A stretch of 64,000 nucleotides of DNA, from positions 3,962,672-4,026,671 of the forward strand of contig NZ_CP084752.1 of NCBI RefSeq assembly GCF_020535545.1, in the 5' to 3' direction. This document shows positions 44,297 to 53,089 of this stretch, in pieces. Source of the stretch: Roseateles sp. XES5. Lineage in GTDB: Bacteria; Pseudomonadota; Alphaproteobacteria; Rhizobiales; Rhizobiaceae. The notes below the pieces were generated by a model. That model saw only the letters and a program-made list of their open reading frames with translations. It made no database searches and was not told the DNA's origin. A program made the position numbers and the translations under genes. The stretch's first letter is position 1. The number at the start of each line of letters is the position of its first letter.

Positions 44297-44887
44297 ATGT
44301 TGGTGCCGAAGTCCCTGTTGCGTATGACCTTTGTGGCCGCGCTCGCGTCGGCGCTCGTCCCGGCATCCGGCTTTGCCGGCCCGCTGGTCGAAGCCGCCAA
44401 GAAGGCGGAGGAACAGGCCGCCGCCGGCGATACGGTCGGCGCGCACAACACGATCCGCGACGCCTATGGCGCCTTCGCCGCGACGCTGCCCTTCTCCATC
44501 GGCAAGGCCGTCTTCGTTTCCGCCCCGCCGGAAGGCTACGGCATGTATGCCGCGCGCAAGGACACCAACTTCAAGGCGGGCGAAGCGCTGATCTCCTATG
44601 TCGAGCCCGTCGGCCTCACCTGGCGCCCGGCCGATGGCGGCAGCCTGGAATCCCATTTCACCGTCGATCTAGAACTCACGGACCCCAAGGGCACGAAGCT
44701 TGCCGAGCAGAAGGCCTTCGGCTCCTTCGACTTCAAGGGCAGCGTGCGCAACCAGGAGGTCTTCGCCAAGCTGACGTTGAACCTCACCAGCCCGCCCGCC
44801 GGCGACTATGTGCTGCGCTACCGCTTCCGCGATACCGCGAGCGGCGCCGTCGCCATCAGCCAGCAGCCGTTCAAGATCGTGCCGTGA
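44297..44887 (+). CDS. Secreted hypothetical protein, 196 aa
   Basis: A signal peptide (about residues 1-28, ending SGFAG) and a GGAGG ribosome site support the start. The mature protein has a helical N-terminal part (LVEAAKKAEEQAAAGDTVGA) and a beta-rich C-terminal domain (SHFTVDLELTDPKGTKLAEQ and the following strands). No family was recognised, though it looks like a periplasmic domain with a beta-sandwich. Its stop overlaps the GTG start of the acetyltransferase. Confidence 0.75.
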   Translation: MLVPKSLLRMTFVAALASALVPASGFAGPLVEAAKKAEEQAAAGDTVGAHNTIRDAYGAFAATLPFSIGKAVFVSAPPEGYGMYAARKDTNFKAGEALISYVEPVGLTWRPADGGSLESHFTVDLELTDPKGTKLAEQKAFGSFDFKGSVRNQEVFAKLTLNLTSPPAGDYVLRYRFRDTASGAVAISQQPFKIVP

Positions 44888-45369
44888 TCGGCATCCGCGC
44901 GGCAACGCCTGCCGATCTTAAGGCGCTGGCCGAGATCGGCCTTGCCGCCTGGCGAAGGGGCATCCAGCCGCTGGTGCCCGAAAGCGTGGCGGCGCGGATG
45001 ACCGCCGAAAATCCCTTTCTACCCTTTCTGAAAGCGATGGGACCGCGCATCCTCGTCGCCACCGACGGGGAGGAACCGGCCGGCCTCGGCGCCTGCGAAC
45101 ACGCCGACGACACGATCAGCGACATCTGGGTTTCACCCGCCTTCGAGGGGCGCGGCGTCGGCTCGGCGCTTCTTGCGGCGCTGGAACAGGAGATCGCGGA
45201 GCGCGGCCATGGGCAGGCGCGCCTCCAGGTCGCGGCGGCCAACGCGCGGGCGTTCCGGCTCTACCGGCACCGCGGCTACCGCGAGATCTGGCGCGGCATG
45301 CGGCATGACCCGATCCTCGACACGCCGCTCGAAAAGGTGGAGCTCGCCAAGGACCTTGCCCGCCCTTGA
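44884..45369 (+). CDS. GNAT-family N-acetyltransferase
   Basis: Acetyltransferase of 161 residues starting at GTG 44884, overlapping the previous stop in GTGA. The motif FEGRGVGSALLAALEQEI (about residues 89-106) is the acetyl-CoA loop, and NARAFRLYRHRGYREI is motif B. RimI-like in size, but the N-terminal AWRRGIQPLVPE favours a small-molecule or unknown substrate. It is translationally coupled to the secreted protein gene. Confidence 0.82.
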   Translation: MIGIRAATPADLKALAEIGLAAWRRGIQPLVPESVAARMTAENPFLPFLKAMGPRILVATDGEEPAGLGACEHADDTISDIWVSPAFEGRGVGSALLAALEQEIAERGHGQARLQVAAANARAFRLYRHRGYREIWRGMRHDPILDTPLEKVELAKDLARP

Positions 45370-45453
45370 AGCCTTGGCCGGGCCATTTACCGCGGGCAAA
45401 GAGAATTGTGACAAGCGGCGAATCAGTGCTTTCCAGCGCGTTCCCGCTCAATT

Positions 45454-45471
45454 ATGACAGCCGCATGACAA
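45454..45471. promoter_or_regulatory. PhoB box upstream of DUF47-pit
   Basis: ATGACAG-CCGC-ATGACAA; on the minus strand TTGTCAT-GCGG-CTGTCAT, two near-perfect PhoB half-sites at the standard 11-nt spacing. It lies 23 nt before the DUF47 start. In S. meliloti the equivalent orfA-pit operon carries a Pho box and is repressed by PhoB under phosphate limitation. Confidence 0.85.
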
Positions 45472-45494
45472 CCCCAGCCACGTAAGGGGCATCC

Positions 45495-46139
45495 ATGCTT
45501 TCGCTGTTTCGCAAACTCATGCCGCGTGAAGACCGGTTCTTCGATCTCTTCCAGCAGCATTCCCGCACCGTCGTCGGCGCTGCAGAATCCCTCCGTGCGG
45601 CGCTTGCCGGCGGTCCGGATCTCGAAAAACACTGCGACCGCATCGTCGAACTGGAAGACCAGGCCGACGACATCACGCGCGAGGTTCTGCTCGCCGTCCG
45701 CCGCAGCTTCATCACCCCGTTCGACCGCGGCGACATCAAGGACCTGATCCAGTCGATGGACGATGCCATCGACATGATGCACAAGACGGTCAAGACCATC
45801 CGCCTCTACGAGCAGACGAGCTTCCAGCCCGGCATGCAGGAAATGGGCGAAGCCGTCGTCAAGGCCGCCCATCTCATCGCCGAAGCCATTCCGCTGCTCG
45901 ACAAGGTCGGCGTGCATGCCGGCCGCCTCAGCGCCATCGCCGAGGAAGTCACCCGCGTCGAGGGCCGCTCGGACGAGCTGCACGACCAGGGCCTGAAGGA
46001 CCTCTTCCGCCAGTTCCGTACCACCGATCCGATGGCCTATATCATCGGCAGCGAGATCTACGGGGAACTCGAGAAGGTCGTCGACCGCTTCGAGGACGTC
46101 GCCAATGAAATCAGCGGTATCGTGATCGAGAACGTCTGA
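45495..46139 (+). CDS. DUF47 phosphate-transport accessory protein (OrfA/PhoU-like)
   Basis: Helical protein of 214 residues of the DUF47/PhoU-related family that partners Pit transporters. It starts MLSLFRKLMPREDRFFDLFQ and contains the family's EDQADDITREVL and DREDIKDL-like stretch (RGDIKDLIQSMDDAIDMM). It overlaps pit by 1 nt (TGATG) and lies downstream of a PhoB box, so it is co-regulated with pit. It probably modulates Pit activity; the mechanism is unknown. Confidence 0.9.
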   Translation: MLSLFRKLMPREDRFFDLFQQHSRTVVGAAESLRAALAGGPDLEKHCDRIVELEDQADDITREVLLAVRRSFITPFDRGDIKDLIQSMDDAIDMMHKTVKTIRLYEQTSFQPGMQEMGEAVVKAAHLIAEAIPLLDKVGVHAGRLSAIAEEVTRVEGRSDELHDQGLKDLFRQFRTTDPMAYIIGSEIYGELEKVVDRFEDVANEISGIVIENV

Positions 46140-47146
46140 TGGACGCCACCCTCGCCTTTCCGCTGCTGATCGGCCTCGTCGGCATCGCGCTGCTGTTCGA
46201 CTTCCTGAACGGCCTGCACGATGCCGCGAATTCCATCGCCACGATCGTCTCCACGCGCGTCCTGCGTCCGCAATATGCGGTGATGTGGGCGGCGTTCTTC
46301 AATTTCATCGCCTTCCTGTTCTTCGGCCTGCATGTCGCCGAAACACTCGGCAAGGGCATCATCGATCCCGCCATCGTCAGCCCGCTCGTCATCTTCGCGG
46401 CGCTGATGGGCGCGATCATCTGGAACGTCGTCACCTGGATCTTCGGCATTCCGTCGAGCTCCTCGCATGCCCTCATCGGCGGTCTCGTCGGCGCGGGCCT
46501 TGCCAAGACCGGCTTCGACGCGGTCGTCTGGAGCGGCCTCATCAAGACGGCGAGCGCCATCTTCCTGTCGCCGGCCATCGGCTTCTTCCTGGCGCTGATC
46601 CTCGTCCTGATCGTCTCCTGGCTCTTCGTGCGCCAGACGCCCTTTGCCGTCGACCGCACCTTCCGCGTCATGCAGTTCATCTCGGCCTCGCTCTATTCGC
46701 TCGGCCATGGCGGCAACGACGCGCAGAAGACGATGGGCATCATCGCCGTGCTGCTCTATTCGCAGGGCTATCTCGGCGGCGAGTTCTACGTGCCCTTCTG
46801 GGTCGTCATCACCTGCCAGGCCGCCATGGCGCTCGGCACGCTGATGGGCGGCTGGCGCATCGTGCACACGATGGGCTCCAAGATCACCCGCCTCAACCCG
46901 ATGCAAGGTTTCTGCGCGGAAACCGGCGGCGCCCTCACCCTGTTCGGCGCCACCTGGCTCGGCATCCCGGTCTCGACCACGCACACGATCACCGGCGCCA
47001 TCATCGGTGTCGGCGCCGCGCGCCGCGTCTCGGCCGTGCGCTGGGGCATTGCCGGCAATATCGTCATCGCCTGGATCGTCACCCTGCCCTCGGCAGCCGC
47101 GATTTCGGCGCTGTTCTACTACGTGTTCAACGCGATCTCGGGCTGA
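46139..47146 (+). CDS. pit: Low-affinity inorganic phosphate transporter Pit
   Basis: PiT-family proton or sodium-coupled phosphate (metal-phosphate) transporter of 335 residues. Both signature repeats are seen: FLNGLHDAANSIATIVSTRV near residue 20 and SLGHGGNDAQKTMGIIAVLL near residue 188. The GIPSSSSHALIGGLVGA and GIPVSTTHTITGAIIG loops complete the family pattern. Translation is coupled to DUF47 by a 1-nt overlap. A hairpin follows the stop codon. Confidence 0.95.
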   Translation: MDATLAFPLLIGLVGIALLFDFLNGLHDAANSIATIVSTRVLRPQYAVMWAAFFNFIAFLFFGLHVAETLGKGIIDPAIVSPLVIFAALMGAIIWNVVTWIFGIPSSSSHALIGGLVGAGLAKTGFDAVVWSGLIKTASAIFLSPAIGFFLALILVLIVSWLFVRQTPFAVDRTFRVMQFISASLYSLGHGGNDAQKTMGIIAVLLYSQGYLGGEFYVPFWVVITCQAAMALGTLMGGWRIVHTMGSKITRLNPMQGFCAETGGALTLFGATWLGIPVSTTHTITGAIIGVGAARRVSAVRWGIAGNIVIAWIVTLPSAAAISALFYYVFNAISG

Positions 47147-47159
47147 TCGACAAACACGG

Positions 47160-47197
47160 GGCGGCGCATCCGAAAGGGCTGCGCCGCCATCCTTTCC
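47160..47197 (+). terminator. Probable terminator of DUF47-pit
   Basis: A 9-bp GC stem (GGCGGCGCA and TGCGCCGCC) with an 11-nt loop is followed by ATCCTTTCC. The T tract is weak, but the position, 13 nt after the pit stop, is right. Confidence 0.5.
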
Positions 47198-47303
47198 GGC
47201 ACCGACATGCCCGGTCGAGCGCCGCCCGCCGAACCTCCCCCCGCATTTTGACGCGACCGCCGGAAAGGCGTATCCTGACGGCTTCTTGTCGGGAGCCTCA
47301 GCC

Positions 47304-47564
47304 ATGCGTCGTGGAGTGCTCGTTGCCAACCTGATCACAGGTCTGATCGTCGCCCTGGTCCCCACCCTGGCGGATGCCCACAACTGCAAATGCCGCAACC
47401 GCGGCGTCCTCTTCCAGCTGGGGCAGACATCCTGCCTCCGTGTCGACGGCGGCAGCTATCTCGCGCGCTGCGAGATGAAGCTCAACGTCTCCTCCTGGAC
47501 GAAGATCGAGGACGGGTGCCCGGTGACGGACCGGGCCATATCGCCGACGACGCGGGTGAACTGA
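47304..47564 (+). CDS. Small secreted cysteine-containing protein, 86 aa
   Basis: The signal peptide (1-26, ending ADAH) is followed by NCKCRNRGVLFQLGQTSCLR, then GGSYLARCEMKLNVSSWTKI and a final Cys-containing tail. Five cysteines in a mature protein of about 60 residues suggest disulfides in the periplasm. A GGGAG site precedes the ATG. No family was recognised. It stands between the pit terminator and a convergent gene cluster. Confidence 0.6.
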   Translation: MRRGVLVANLITGLIVALVPTLADAHNCKCRNRGVLFQLGQTSCLRVDGGSYLARCEMKLNVSSWTKIEDGCPVTDRAISPTTRVN

Positions 47565-47605
47565 CAGCGTCCGGTCCCTTGCCGGCGTTCGCCGCCGGCC
47601 GCGCC

Positions 47606-48145
47606 TTAATCCCGCAGATGCACGCTTGAGACGGCGAGATCGCAGGCGGACCCGAATTGCGCCGCCTTGTCCTCGCGATAGATGCATTCGAAATTATAGG
47701 CCTTGCCGTCGTGCACGGTGAAAACGTAGCGGTTGATCGCAACGGTTTTGAACCGCTTGTTGGTGAAGACCATATCGACGGCCGGCTGGCCGAGCATGGT
47801 GGTCATCGCCGACGACTTGAGCTTGATGGACGGCAGGACGGCGATGGCGCCGACGAATTCAGCGACGATCGCCTCACGGTTCTGCTCGCTCACGTCGGCG
47901 ATGGCGCCGGGATCGCGCGGGCCGAGGAAGGTGATGAGCACGTCGCCATTGTCCATGCTGGAGGCGGTGACGCCGGTAACGTCGCCGGTCCCGTCCGCGA
48001 ACATGTGGCTCAGCGCGAAATCGTCAGGATACTGGAAGCTGTAGGCGCCATCGGCGGCTTCAAAGGTTTTGACGTCCTCAGCAAGGGCGCTGGCGGGCGC
48101 GGCAAGGACGAGCGCCAGGAGCGCGGTACGAGAGACGAAAGACAT
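47606..48145 (-). CDS. Secreted hypothetical protein, 179 aa
   Basis: From ATG 48145 (GGAG 5 nt upstream) a signal peptide ending ASALA leads to a domain starting VKTFEAADGAYSFQYPDDF. This opening resembles PsbP/MxaK-like or lipoprotein folds that start with a beta-strand plus F-x-Y-P-x-x-F. It continues with AIADVSEQNREAIVAEFVGA and ends with two Cys (FECIYRED, SACDLAV). An alternative start lies five codons upstream. It is the last gene of a minus-strand run of four. Confidence 0.65.
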   Translation of the reverse strand: MSFVSRTALLALVLAAPASALAEDVKTFEAADGAYSFQYPDDFALSHMFADGTGDVTGVTASSMDNGDVLITFLGPRDPGAIADVSEQNREAIVAEFVGAIAVLPSIKLKSSAMTTMLGQPAVDMVFTNKRFKTVAINRYVFTVHDGKAYNFECIYREDKAAQFGSACDLAVSSVHLRD

Positions 48146-48191
48146 GGAACTCCGTTTCATGCGGCTGCCGTGCGGGAAACGGCGAGATCAA

Positions 48192-48836
48192 TCAGGCCGT
48201 CATGGTCCCGCGCATTCTGTGGAAGGCATGGGTGAACATCACGGGTGCGAAGACAAAGGATAGCGTGGTGAGCGGATCGAACCACAGCAAATCCTTGGGA
48301 TCGATCAGGTAATCCCAGTAATAGAGGAAGGCGAGCATCGCCGACGGCAGGAACATGGTCTGCCAGTCCGCCTTGAAGAGCGGCCGGCGCTCGCCCTCTT
48401 CCAGCCACCGCTCCGCAAGGCTCTGAAAGCCGCCGAGGGCGAGCATGGATGTCGTGCAAGCCATGAACATGATGAAATGCACCGGGCCTGGAAACAGCGA
48501 CGCGATCATGAGGAGCGCGGCGAGATGGGTGGTCTGCAGCCAGAGCGCAAGCCTCGCCCCGTCGTGGGCCTTGTTGCGCGTCGTCCCCTCCGGCCCTGGC
48601 ACCATCACCGCTTCGACGCGCTCGGCCTGCGATCCGAAATTCAGCGAAAAGACGAAAAGCGCGAGCGCCGCGTAGACCGAGCGGTCATAGACGTCGAAGC
48701 CATAGGGGCTCAGCAGGGCGAAGATGTGCGCGCCGATCCATTTCGTTGCGTGATAGGCGGCGACGTCGACGAGCACGCCAAAAAGGTAACCCCTGTCGAG
48801 CAACAGGCGCGGCAGAACCTTCAATTCCTCGAACAT
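48192..48836 (-). CDS. Hypothetical membrane protein, 214 aa
   Basis: The protein has 5-6 hydrophobic helices, including AALALFVFSLNFGS, LWLQTTHLAALLMIASLF and HFIMFMACTTSMLALGGF, and a charged loop after the second (EAVMVPGPEGTTRNKAHDG). No transporter or enzyme motif was recognised. The CGGAGGA site supports its start, 16 nt after the DUF1353 stop, so it is likely co-transcribed with that gene. Confidence 0.65.
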   Translation of the reverse strand: MFEELKVLPRLLLDRGYLFGVLVDVAAYHATKWIGAHIFALLSPYGFDVYDRSVYAALALFVFSLNFGSQAERVEAVMVPGPEGTTRNKAHDGARLALWLQTTHLAALLMIASLFPGPVHFIMFMACTTSMLALGGFQSLAERWLEEGERRPLFKADWQTMFLPSAMLAFLYYWDYLIDPKDLLWFDPLTTLSFVFAPVMFTHAFHRMRGTMTA

Positions 48837-48852
48837 CGCAGTCCTCCGCCCT

Positions 48853-49569
48853 CTACTCTACCGCGGAGCCCGCCGGAGGCGGCTTGTTGTCCAGCAGTTC
48901 CTGCTGTGGATGTGCCGCGTCCGCGGCGCGTTCAAGATCCTCGAGAGAAAGGCCGCCCTTTGCCTCCGCTGCGAGGATCAACTCCTCTACGGTCTTCAAC
49001 TCGGCCGAAAGAGACGCATCCTCATATCGATCGGGTTTGAAGACCATGATGCTTTCGCCTGAAATCGTCTGAATGCAATTTTCCGTTCCGCTGCATTCTG
49101 TGCCCGGTTTCGGCCATCCCCACTTCGGGCCAAAGGCATAGACGGCATAGTACATGAGCTTCGCTTTCGGCTTCTCCATGCCCGAAGCGATCATTGCGTC
49201 GTAGAAGACCCGATGCGTCTGCCGCCAGGGCCGGACATTGTGGAGGTTGTCCTCATCGCAATATCGATCATGGATAACGGCGGCCCTTATGTATTCATCA
49301 CGCCAGGGGTCGCCGACAAACGGCTGCAGCAGCAGAGGAATGGACGCCCCGTTCGTCTTGTCTCCCTTGTTTGTCTGCCAGCCCACACCGGCCGGGTCGA
49401 CATAGCCAAAATCCGAGGCAAGGGTTTTGTATTTCTTGTCGCCTGGAATTTCGTCCAATCCGAATTGCCCGGTGAAGCAGTTCTTCTGTTTCTTGGTTTT
49501 GCAGAAAGTCAGCGCATTCGCATGATGAGCACCGAGGAGAACCAGCACGGCAGCAAAGACAACACGCAT
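48853..49569 (-). CDS. Secreted DUF1353 protein
   Basis: Protein of 238 residues with a signal peptide (about 1-19, ending ANALT) and a DUF1353 domain. TNGASIPLLLQPFVGDPWRD and EYIRAAVIHDRYCDEDNLHN are the family's hallmark segments, the latter with the conserved His-Asp. DUF1353 occurs in phage genes and may bind or cleave a cell-wall component; this is not established. Base composition is somewhat lower in GC than in core genes, and it lies near a tRNA, suggesting acquisition. Confidence 0.75.
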   Translation of the reverse strand: MRVVFAAVLVLLGAHHANALTFCKTKKQKNCFTGQFGLDEIPGDKKYKTLASDFGYVDPAGVGWQTNKGDKTNGASIPLLLQPFVGDPWRDEYIRAAVIHDRYCDEDNLHNVRPWRQTHRVFYDAMIASGMEKPKAKLMYYAVYAFGPKWGWPKPGTECSGTENCIQTISGESIMVFKPDRYEDASLSAELKTVEELILAAEAKGGLSLEDLERAADAAHPQQELLDNKPPPAGSAVE

Positions 49570-49691
49570 GTTTACCCCCAATTCGAGTTACAGACCCTTC
49601 CCGCCTGAGGAATTCCGGTAGACATTGGTCCATCGGAATTCTCCAATGTCTTGTTTGTCGCCGCAGCGATGCCGCCTCGGCCGGACACGCT

Positions 49692-50504
49692 CTACCGATC
49701 CAGCCCATAGGGTGAAACACGGTCGAGTTGCAGCCCCTGTATCGCCTGACGATTCTGAAGAATGATGCTCTCGGGAACCTCGCTGGAAACCTTGGCCTTT
49801 CCTTTGCCCTTGCCCTTGCTGCGGACGGTGATCTTGTCTCCCGCCTTTCGTGCATCGCCAACGATAATCACTTTCGTCGGAGCCGGGTCGCGCGGCAGGC
49901 CGGAGAAGGCGAAGTCAATCGTTTTGAGCGTCGTTCGCTTGTAGGAAAGGGCTGCGTCAGCCACGGCTCTGCCATTGGCAAAGGAGGGGGTGAGACCGGC
50001 ACCGCCGACAACGGTTACAGTCACGGAATAACTAAACGATCTCGGGACGACGGTCGCCTTGGAGACTTGCTCAACCCACTCGGCCAATCGAAACTCCCTG
50101 GGGTCGGCTTTCAGTTTTTCTTGCTTTGCCGTCTCGCATACCTTCTCGTCCAGGTAAGCGAGCGGCACGGAAAACTCCGCCTTTCCATTTCTGTAGGCTT
50201 TTCGGGAAATGTCCGCTTTTCCCGTCAGCCAGAATTTGTCGACCCTGGCTGGCGTCACCCAGCGCAGCGGGTTTAGATCTGCCGCTGCGACATCCTCGGC
50301 ATTTTGCGAAATCGTATAGGTCGCTCCCCATCGCATGAAATCGAGCTTCTCCTCCTCGGGCAAGGCGGAGAACACCGTGTAAATCTCACATTGAATGATG
50401 TTCGACAGGCCTGCCACCCATCGGGGGTCGTCCTCGACAAGCTCGGGCAATGTCGTGCAGCCTGCCAGCGTCATTCCACCCACCAGTCCTATCAATTTTC
50501 GCAT
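49692..50504 (-). CDS. Putative lipoprotein, 270 aa
   Basis: The start has a GGGGAGGA site. The N-terminus MRKLIGLVGGMTLAGC has a textbook lipobox (LAGC at residues 13-16). The body is an uncharacterised domain with strands around FSYSVTVTVVGGAGLTPSF and a Lys/Gly-rich tract (RSKGKGKGKAKVSS). It is upstream of the DUF1353 gene by 122 nt on the same strand and could form part of the same envelope cluster. No family was recognised. Confidence 0.65.
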   Translation of the reverse strand: MRKLIGLVGGMTLAGCTTLPELVEDDPRWVAGLSNIIQCEIYTVFSALPEEEKLDFMRWGATYTISQNAEDVAAADLNPLRWVTPARVDKFWLTGKADISRKAYRNGKAEFSVPLAYLDEKVCETAKQEKLKADPREFRLAEWVEQVSKATVVPRSFSYSVTVTVVGGAGLTPSFANGRAVADAALSYKRTTLKTIDFAFSGLPRDPAPTKVIIVGDARKAGDKITVRSKGKGKGKAKVSSEVPESIILQNRQAIQGLQLDRVSPYGLDR

Positions 50505-50760
50505 GGTGTCCTCCCCTTCCACGTCAACGATAAAATCACGCCTCGCGAAAAAAGCGAGTCCAACTCGACTTTCGGTTGATTTTTTTATCTTTCGCTTGCA
50601 GCACCGCTGCTACGGTTCGGGCTCTCCCATGCACGGCGGACCGCGCATCCTTGGGCAGCAAGGGAAAGGTCAGAGCACGACCCGACATGTCCGAAGGCGA
50701 AGCGATGCCGTTCAGGCTTTCAGTCGAAGACGGAGGCAGGAGGAAAGGCCTGCAAGAGGC

Positions 50761-50845
50761 TGGTGCGGGCGGCGGGGATCGAACCCGCACAGCCAAGGCC
50801 GAGAGATTTTAAGTCTCTTGCGTCTACCAGTTTCGCCACGCCCGC
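50761..50845 (-). tRNA. tRNA-Leu (TAA)
   Basis: On the minus strand the acceptor GCGGGCG pairs with CGCCCGC and CCA is encoded. The anticodon loop reads CTTAAAA (anticodon TAA), and a long variable arm (CGGCCTTGGCTG region) marks a class II tRNA. The T arm contains GGTTCGATCC. Confidence 0.96.
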
Positions 50846-50936
50846 ATGATTTTTGTTTCAATCACTGCACCGGAAACGTCAAGGGGATGCGGGGCATTCC
50901 ATTGCTTTTGCAGAACATCGTTCTGCGGTCGCCCTG

Positions 50937-51356
50937 TCATTCCGTTTCCGCAAGATAGTGCCGCAGCCGGTCCTTCAGGTGATCGACCACCAGCGGATGC
51001 GCGAGGAACTGCTGGAGCGACATGATCTCGAAGCGCTGGCCTTCCTCGCCGAAGACGATGTCTCCAAAACCCTCGACCAGATGCGCGACATGGAAATAGG
51101 TGCCGGGCGCGCCGGGGGTCTTGGCCGGGTAATAGCGCTCCCAGACGATGGACGACGGATCGATGGAAATCCCGAATTCCTCGCGGGTCTCGCGGATGGC
51201 GCATTCGGCGGGCGTTTCGTCCTCTTCCCGGCCGCCGCCCGGAAGGTCCCACATGCCGGGAAAGGGGATTTCAGGCTTTTCGTCGCGCTGATAGGCGATC
51301 AGCCGGCCCTCGCAGATGAGGGCGATCTTGGCGCCCCTGAAGTCGGATGGATCCAT
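50937..51356 (-). CDS. Nudix hydrolase
   Basis: Protein of 139 residues with an intact Nudix box at residues 40-62 (GGGREEDETPAECAIRETRE followed by EFG), so it should be an active metal-dependent pyrophosphohydrolase. The start at 51356 was chosen from the domain boundary; the open frame extends upstream without homology. The substrate is unknown: MutT-like or sugar-nucleotide hydrolases share this form. It lies next to tRNA-Leu. Confidence 0.88.
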   Translation of the reverse strand: MDPSDFRGAKIALICEGRLIAYQRDEKPEIPFPGMWDLPGGGREEDETPAECAIRETREEFGISIDPSSIVWERYYPAKTPGAPGTYFHVAHLVEGFGDIVFGEEGQRFEIMSLQQFLAHPLVVDHLKDRLRHYLAETE

Positions 51357-51437
51357 GGCGGCCGCTCCTTGCCCGGAAAGCCCGACCATAGGCGATTCGC
51401 ACGGCCTTTCGGCAGATGCCGCAAGAGGGTGCGCAAA

Positions 51438-51471
51438 CAAAAGGGTGCGACCCCTGACGCTGGCCGCACCC
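51438..51471 (-). terminator. Terminator downstream of wrbA
   Basis: GGGTGCG and CGCACCC arms on the minus strand with a long inner region, followed by TTTTG. It lies about 30 nt after the wrbA stop. Confidence 0.6.
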
Positions 51472-51499
51472 TCTTCTTCAGCGACGTTTCAGGAGAACG

Positions 51500-52099
51500 T
51501 CAGGCCGAAAGCTTTGCCGCGATCTTGGCGACATGGGCGCCCTGGAAGCGGGCGGCGTCCAGTTCGACCGCGGACGGCTGACGCGAGCCGTCGCCATCGG
51601 TGATGGTGGAGGCGCCGTAGGGCGAGCCGCCCTTGATCTCGTCCACACCCATCTGGCCCTGGAAGGCATAGGGAAGGCCGACGACGACGAGGCCGTGATG
51701 CAGGAGCGTGGGGATGAAGCCGAGAATGGTCGATTCCTGGCCGCCATGCTGGGTGGCGGAGGAGGTGAAGACCGAGCCGACCTTGCCGACCAGCTTGCCC
51801 TGCGCCCACAGGCCGCCCGTCTGGTCCCAGAAATTGCGCATCTGCGAGGCGACCGTGCCGAAGCGCGTGCCGGCGCCGACGATGATGGCGTCGTAGTCGG
51901 CAAGTTCCTCGACCGTGGCGACCTCGGCCTTCTGGTCCATCTTGTAGTACGACGCCTTGGCGACCTCTTCCGGCACGAGTTCGGGCACGCGCTTGACGGT
52001 GACGTCGGCACCGGCTGACTTGGCGCCTTCTGCCGCGGCATAGGCCATCGCTTCAATATGGCCGTAGGCCGAGTAGTAAAGAACCAGAACTTTCGCCAT
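51500..52099 (-). CDS. wrbA: NAD(P)H:quinone oxidoreductase WrbA
   Basis: Flavodoxin-like quinone oxidoreductase of 199 residues (type IV) that reduces quinones by two electrons to limit oxidative stress. FMN-binding segments are [12 protein letters not shown] at the start, [20 protein letters not shown] in the middle, and GYSS-type [10 protein letters not shown]. The start ATG lies at 52099. It has its own terminator. Confidence 0.94.
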   Translation of the reverse strand: MAKVLVLYYSAYGHIEAMAYAAAEGAKSAGADVTVKRVPELVPEEVAKASYYKMDQKAEVATVEELADYDAIIVGAGTRFGTVASQMRNFWDQTGGLWAQGKLVGKVGSVFTSSATQHGGQESTILGFIPTLLHHGLVVVGLPYAFQGQMGVDEIKGGSPYGASTITDGDGSRQPSAVELDAARFQGAHVAKIAAKLSA

Positions 52100-52267
52100 C
52101 GTCGTCTCCTGTTGCGAAGGGCTTTCCGCTTGATTGCGGCGTCGCGTTGGATGTAGCACTTCGATATGGCCGCGGCACGAAGCTGCGCGGTCGACAGACT
52201 GTTCACCCGCCATTGACAATGCCGCCCGCCCCGGTCCGCATTTCGATCCCGACTTCAGAGAGCGCCC

Positions 52268-53023
52268 ATGAGTTCCACTGCCGTTGCCACCGCCGCCATG
52301 CTCGCCATCGGCGACGAGCTTCTTTCCGGGCGCACCAAGGACAAGAATATCGGCCAGCTCGCGGATGTGCTCTTTCTCGCCGGCATCGACCTCAAGGAGG
52401 TGCGCATCGTCGGCGACGAGGAGGAGGCCATCGTGGAGGCGCTGAACGCGCTTCGGGCACGCTACACCTATGTCTTCACCTCCGGCGGCATCGGCCCGAC
52501 CCATGACGACATCACGGCGGATGCGATCTCCAGGGCCTTCGGCGTGCCCTGCCTGCACGATCCGCTCGCCATGCAGCTGCTCGGCGCGATGTACGAGAAG
52601 CGCGGCGTCGAATTCAACGAGGCGCGCCAGCGCATGGCCCGCATGCCCGAGGGCGCGGTGCATATCGAAAATGCCGTCTCGACGGCGCCGGGCTTCAACA
52701 TCGGCAATGTCTATGTGATGGCCGGCGTGCCGCAGGTCTTCACCGCCATGCTGAGCACCGTGGTGCCGAAGCTTGCGGGTGGCAAGCCCATGCTGTCGCG
52801 CTCCGTCGCCTCGCCCTTCGGCGAGGGCGACATCGGCAGCGCGCTCGCCGACATCCAGAAGAATCACCCGGACACCAGCATCGGCTCCTATCCGCGCTTT
52901 TCCGAAAACCGCTTCTCGACGGAAATCGTCATCCGCAGCCGAACGGAAGCCCCGGCGGAAGCGGCCGAACGTGATATACTGGCGATGATCGCCGAAATCG
53001 CCGCGGCCAAGGCCGCTTCTTGA
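52268..53023 (+). CDS. CinA/MoaB-type molybdopterin-binding domain protein
   Basis: Protein of 251 residues with a MoCF_biosynth domain. Visible are [20 protein letters not shown] and [20 protein letters not shown], the conserved pterin-binding loops. It lacks the C-terminal nicotinamide-nucleotide amidase of full-length CinA, so it is the short form often annotated as a competence/damage-inducible protein A homologue. A role in molybdopterin or NAD metabolism is possible. It is followed after 66 nt by a Usp gene. Confidence 0.88.
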   Translation: MSSTAVATAAMLAIGDELLSGRTKDKNIGQLADVLFLAGIDLKEVRIVGDEEEAIVEALNALRARYTYVFTSGGIGPTHDDITADAISRAFGVPCLHDPLAMQLLGAMYEKRGVEFNEARQRMARMPEGAVHIENAVSTAPGFNIGNVYVMAGVPQVFTAMLSTVVPKLAGGKPMLSRSVASPFGEGDIGSALADIQKNHPDTSIGSYPRFSENRFSTEIVIRSRTEAPAEAAERDILAMIAEIAAAKAAS

Positions 53024-53089
53024 TCCGGATCAAGGTCTCGGCCCCGCGGCGGGCGCAGGTTTCATGTTGACCCAGGACAGGAGGCCGAA

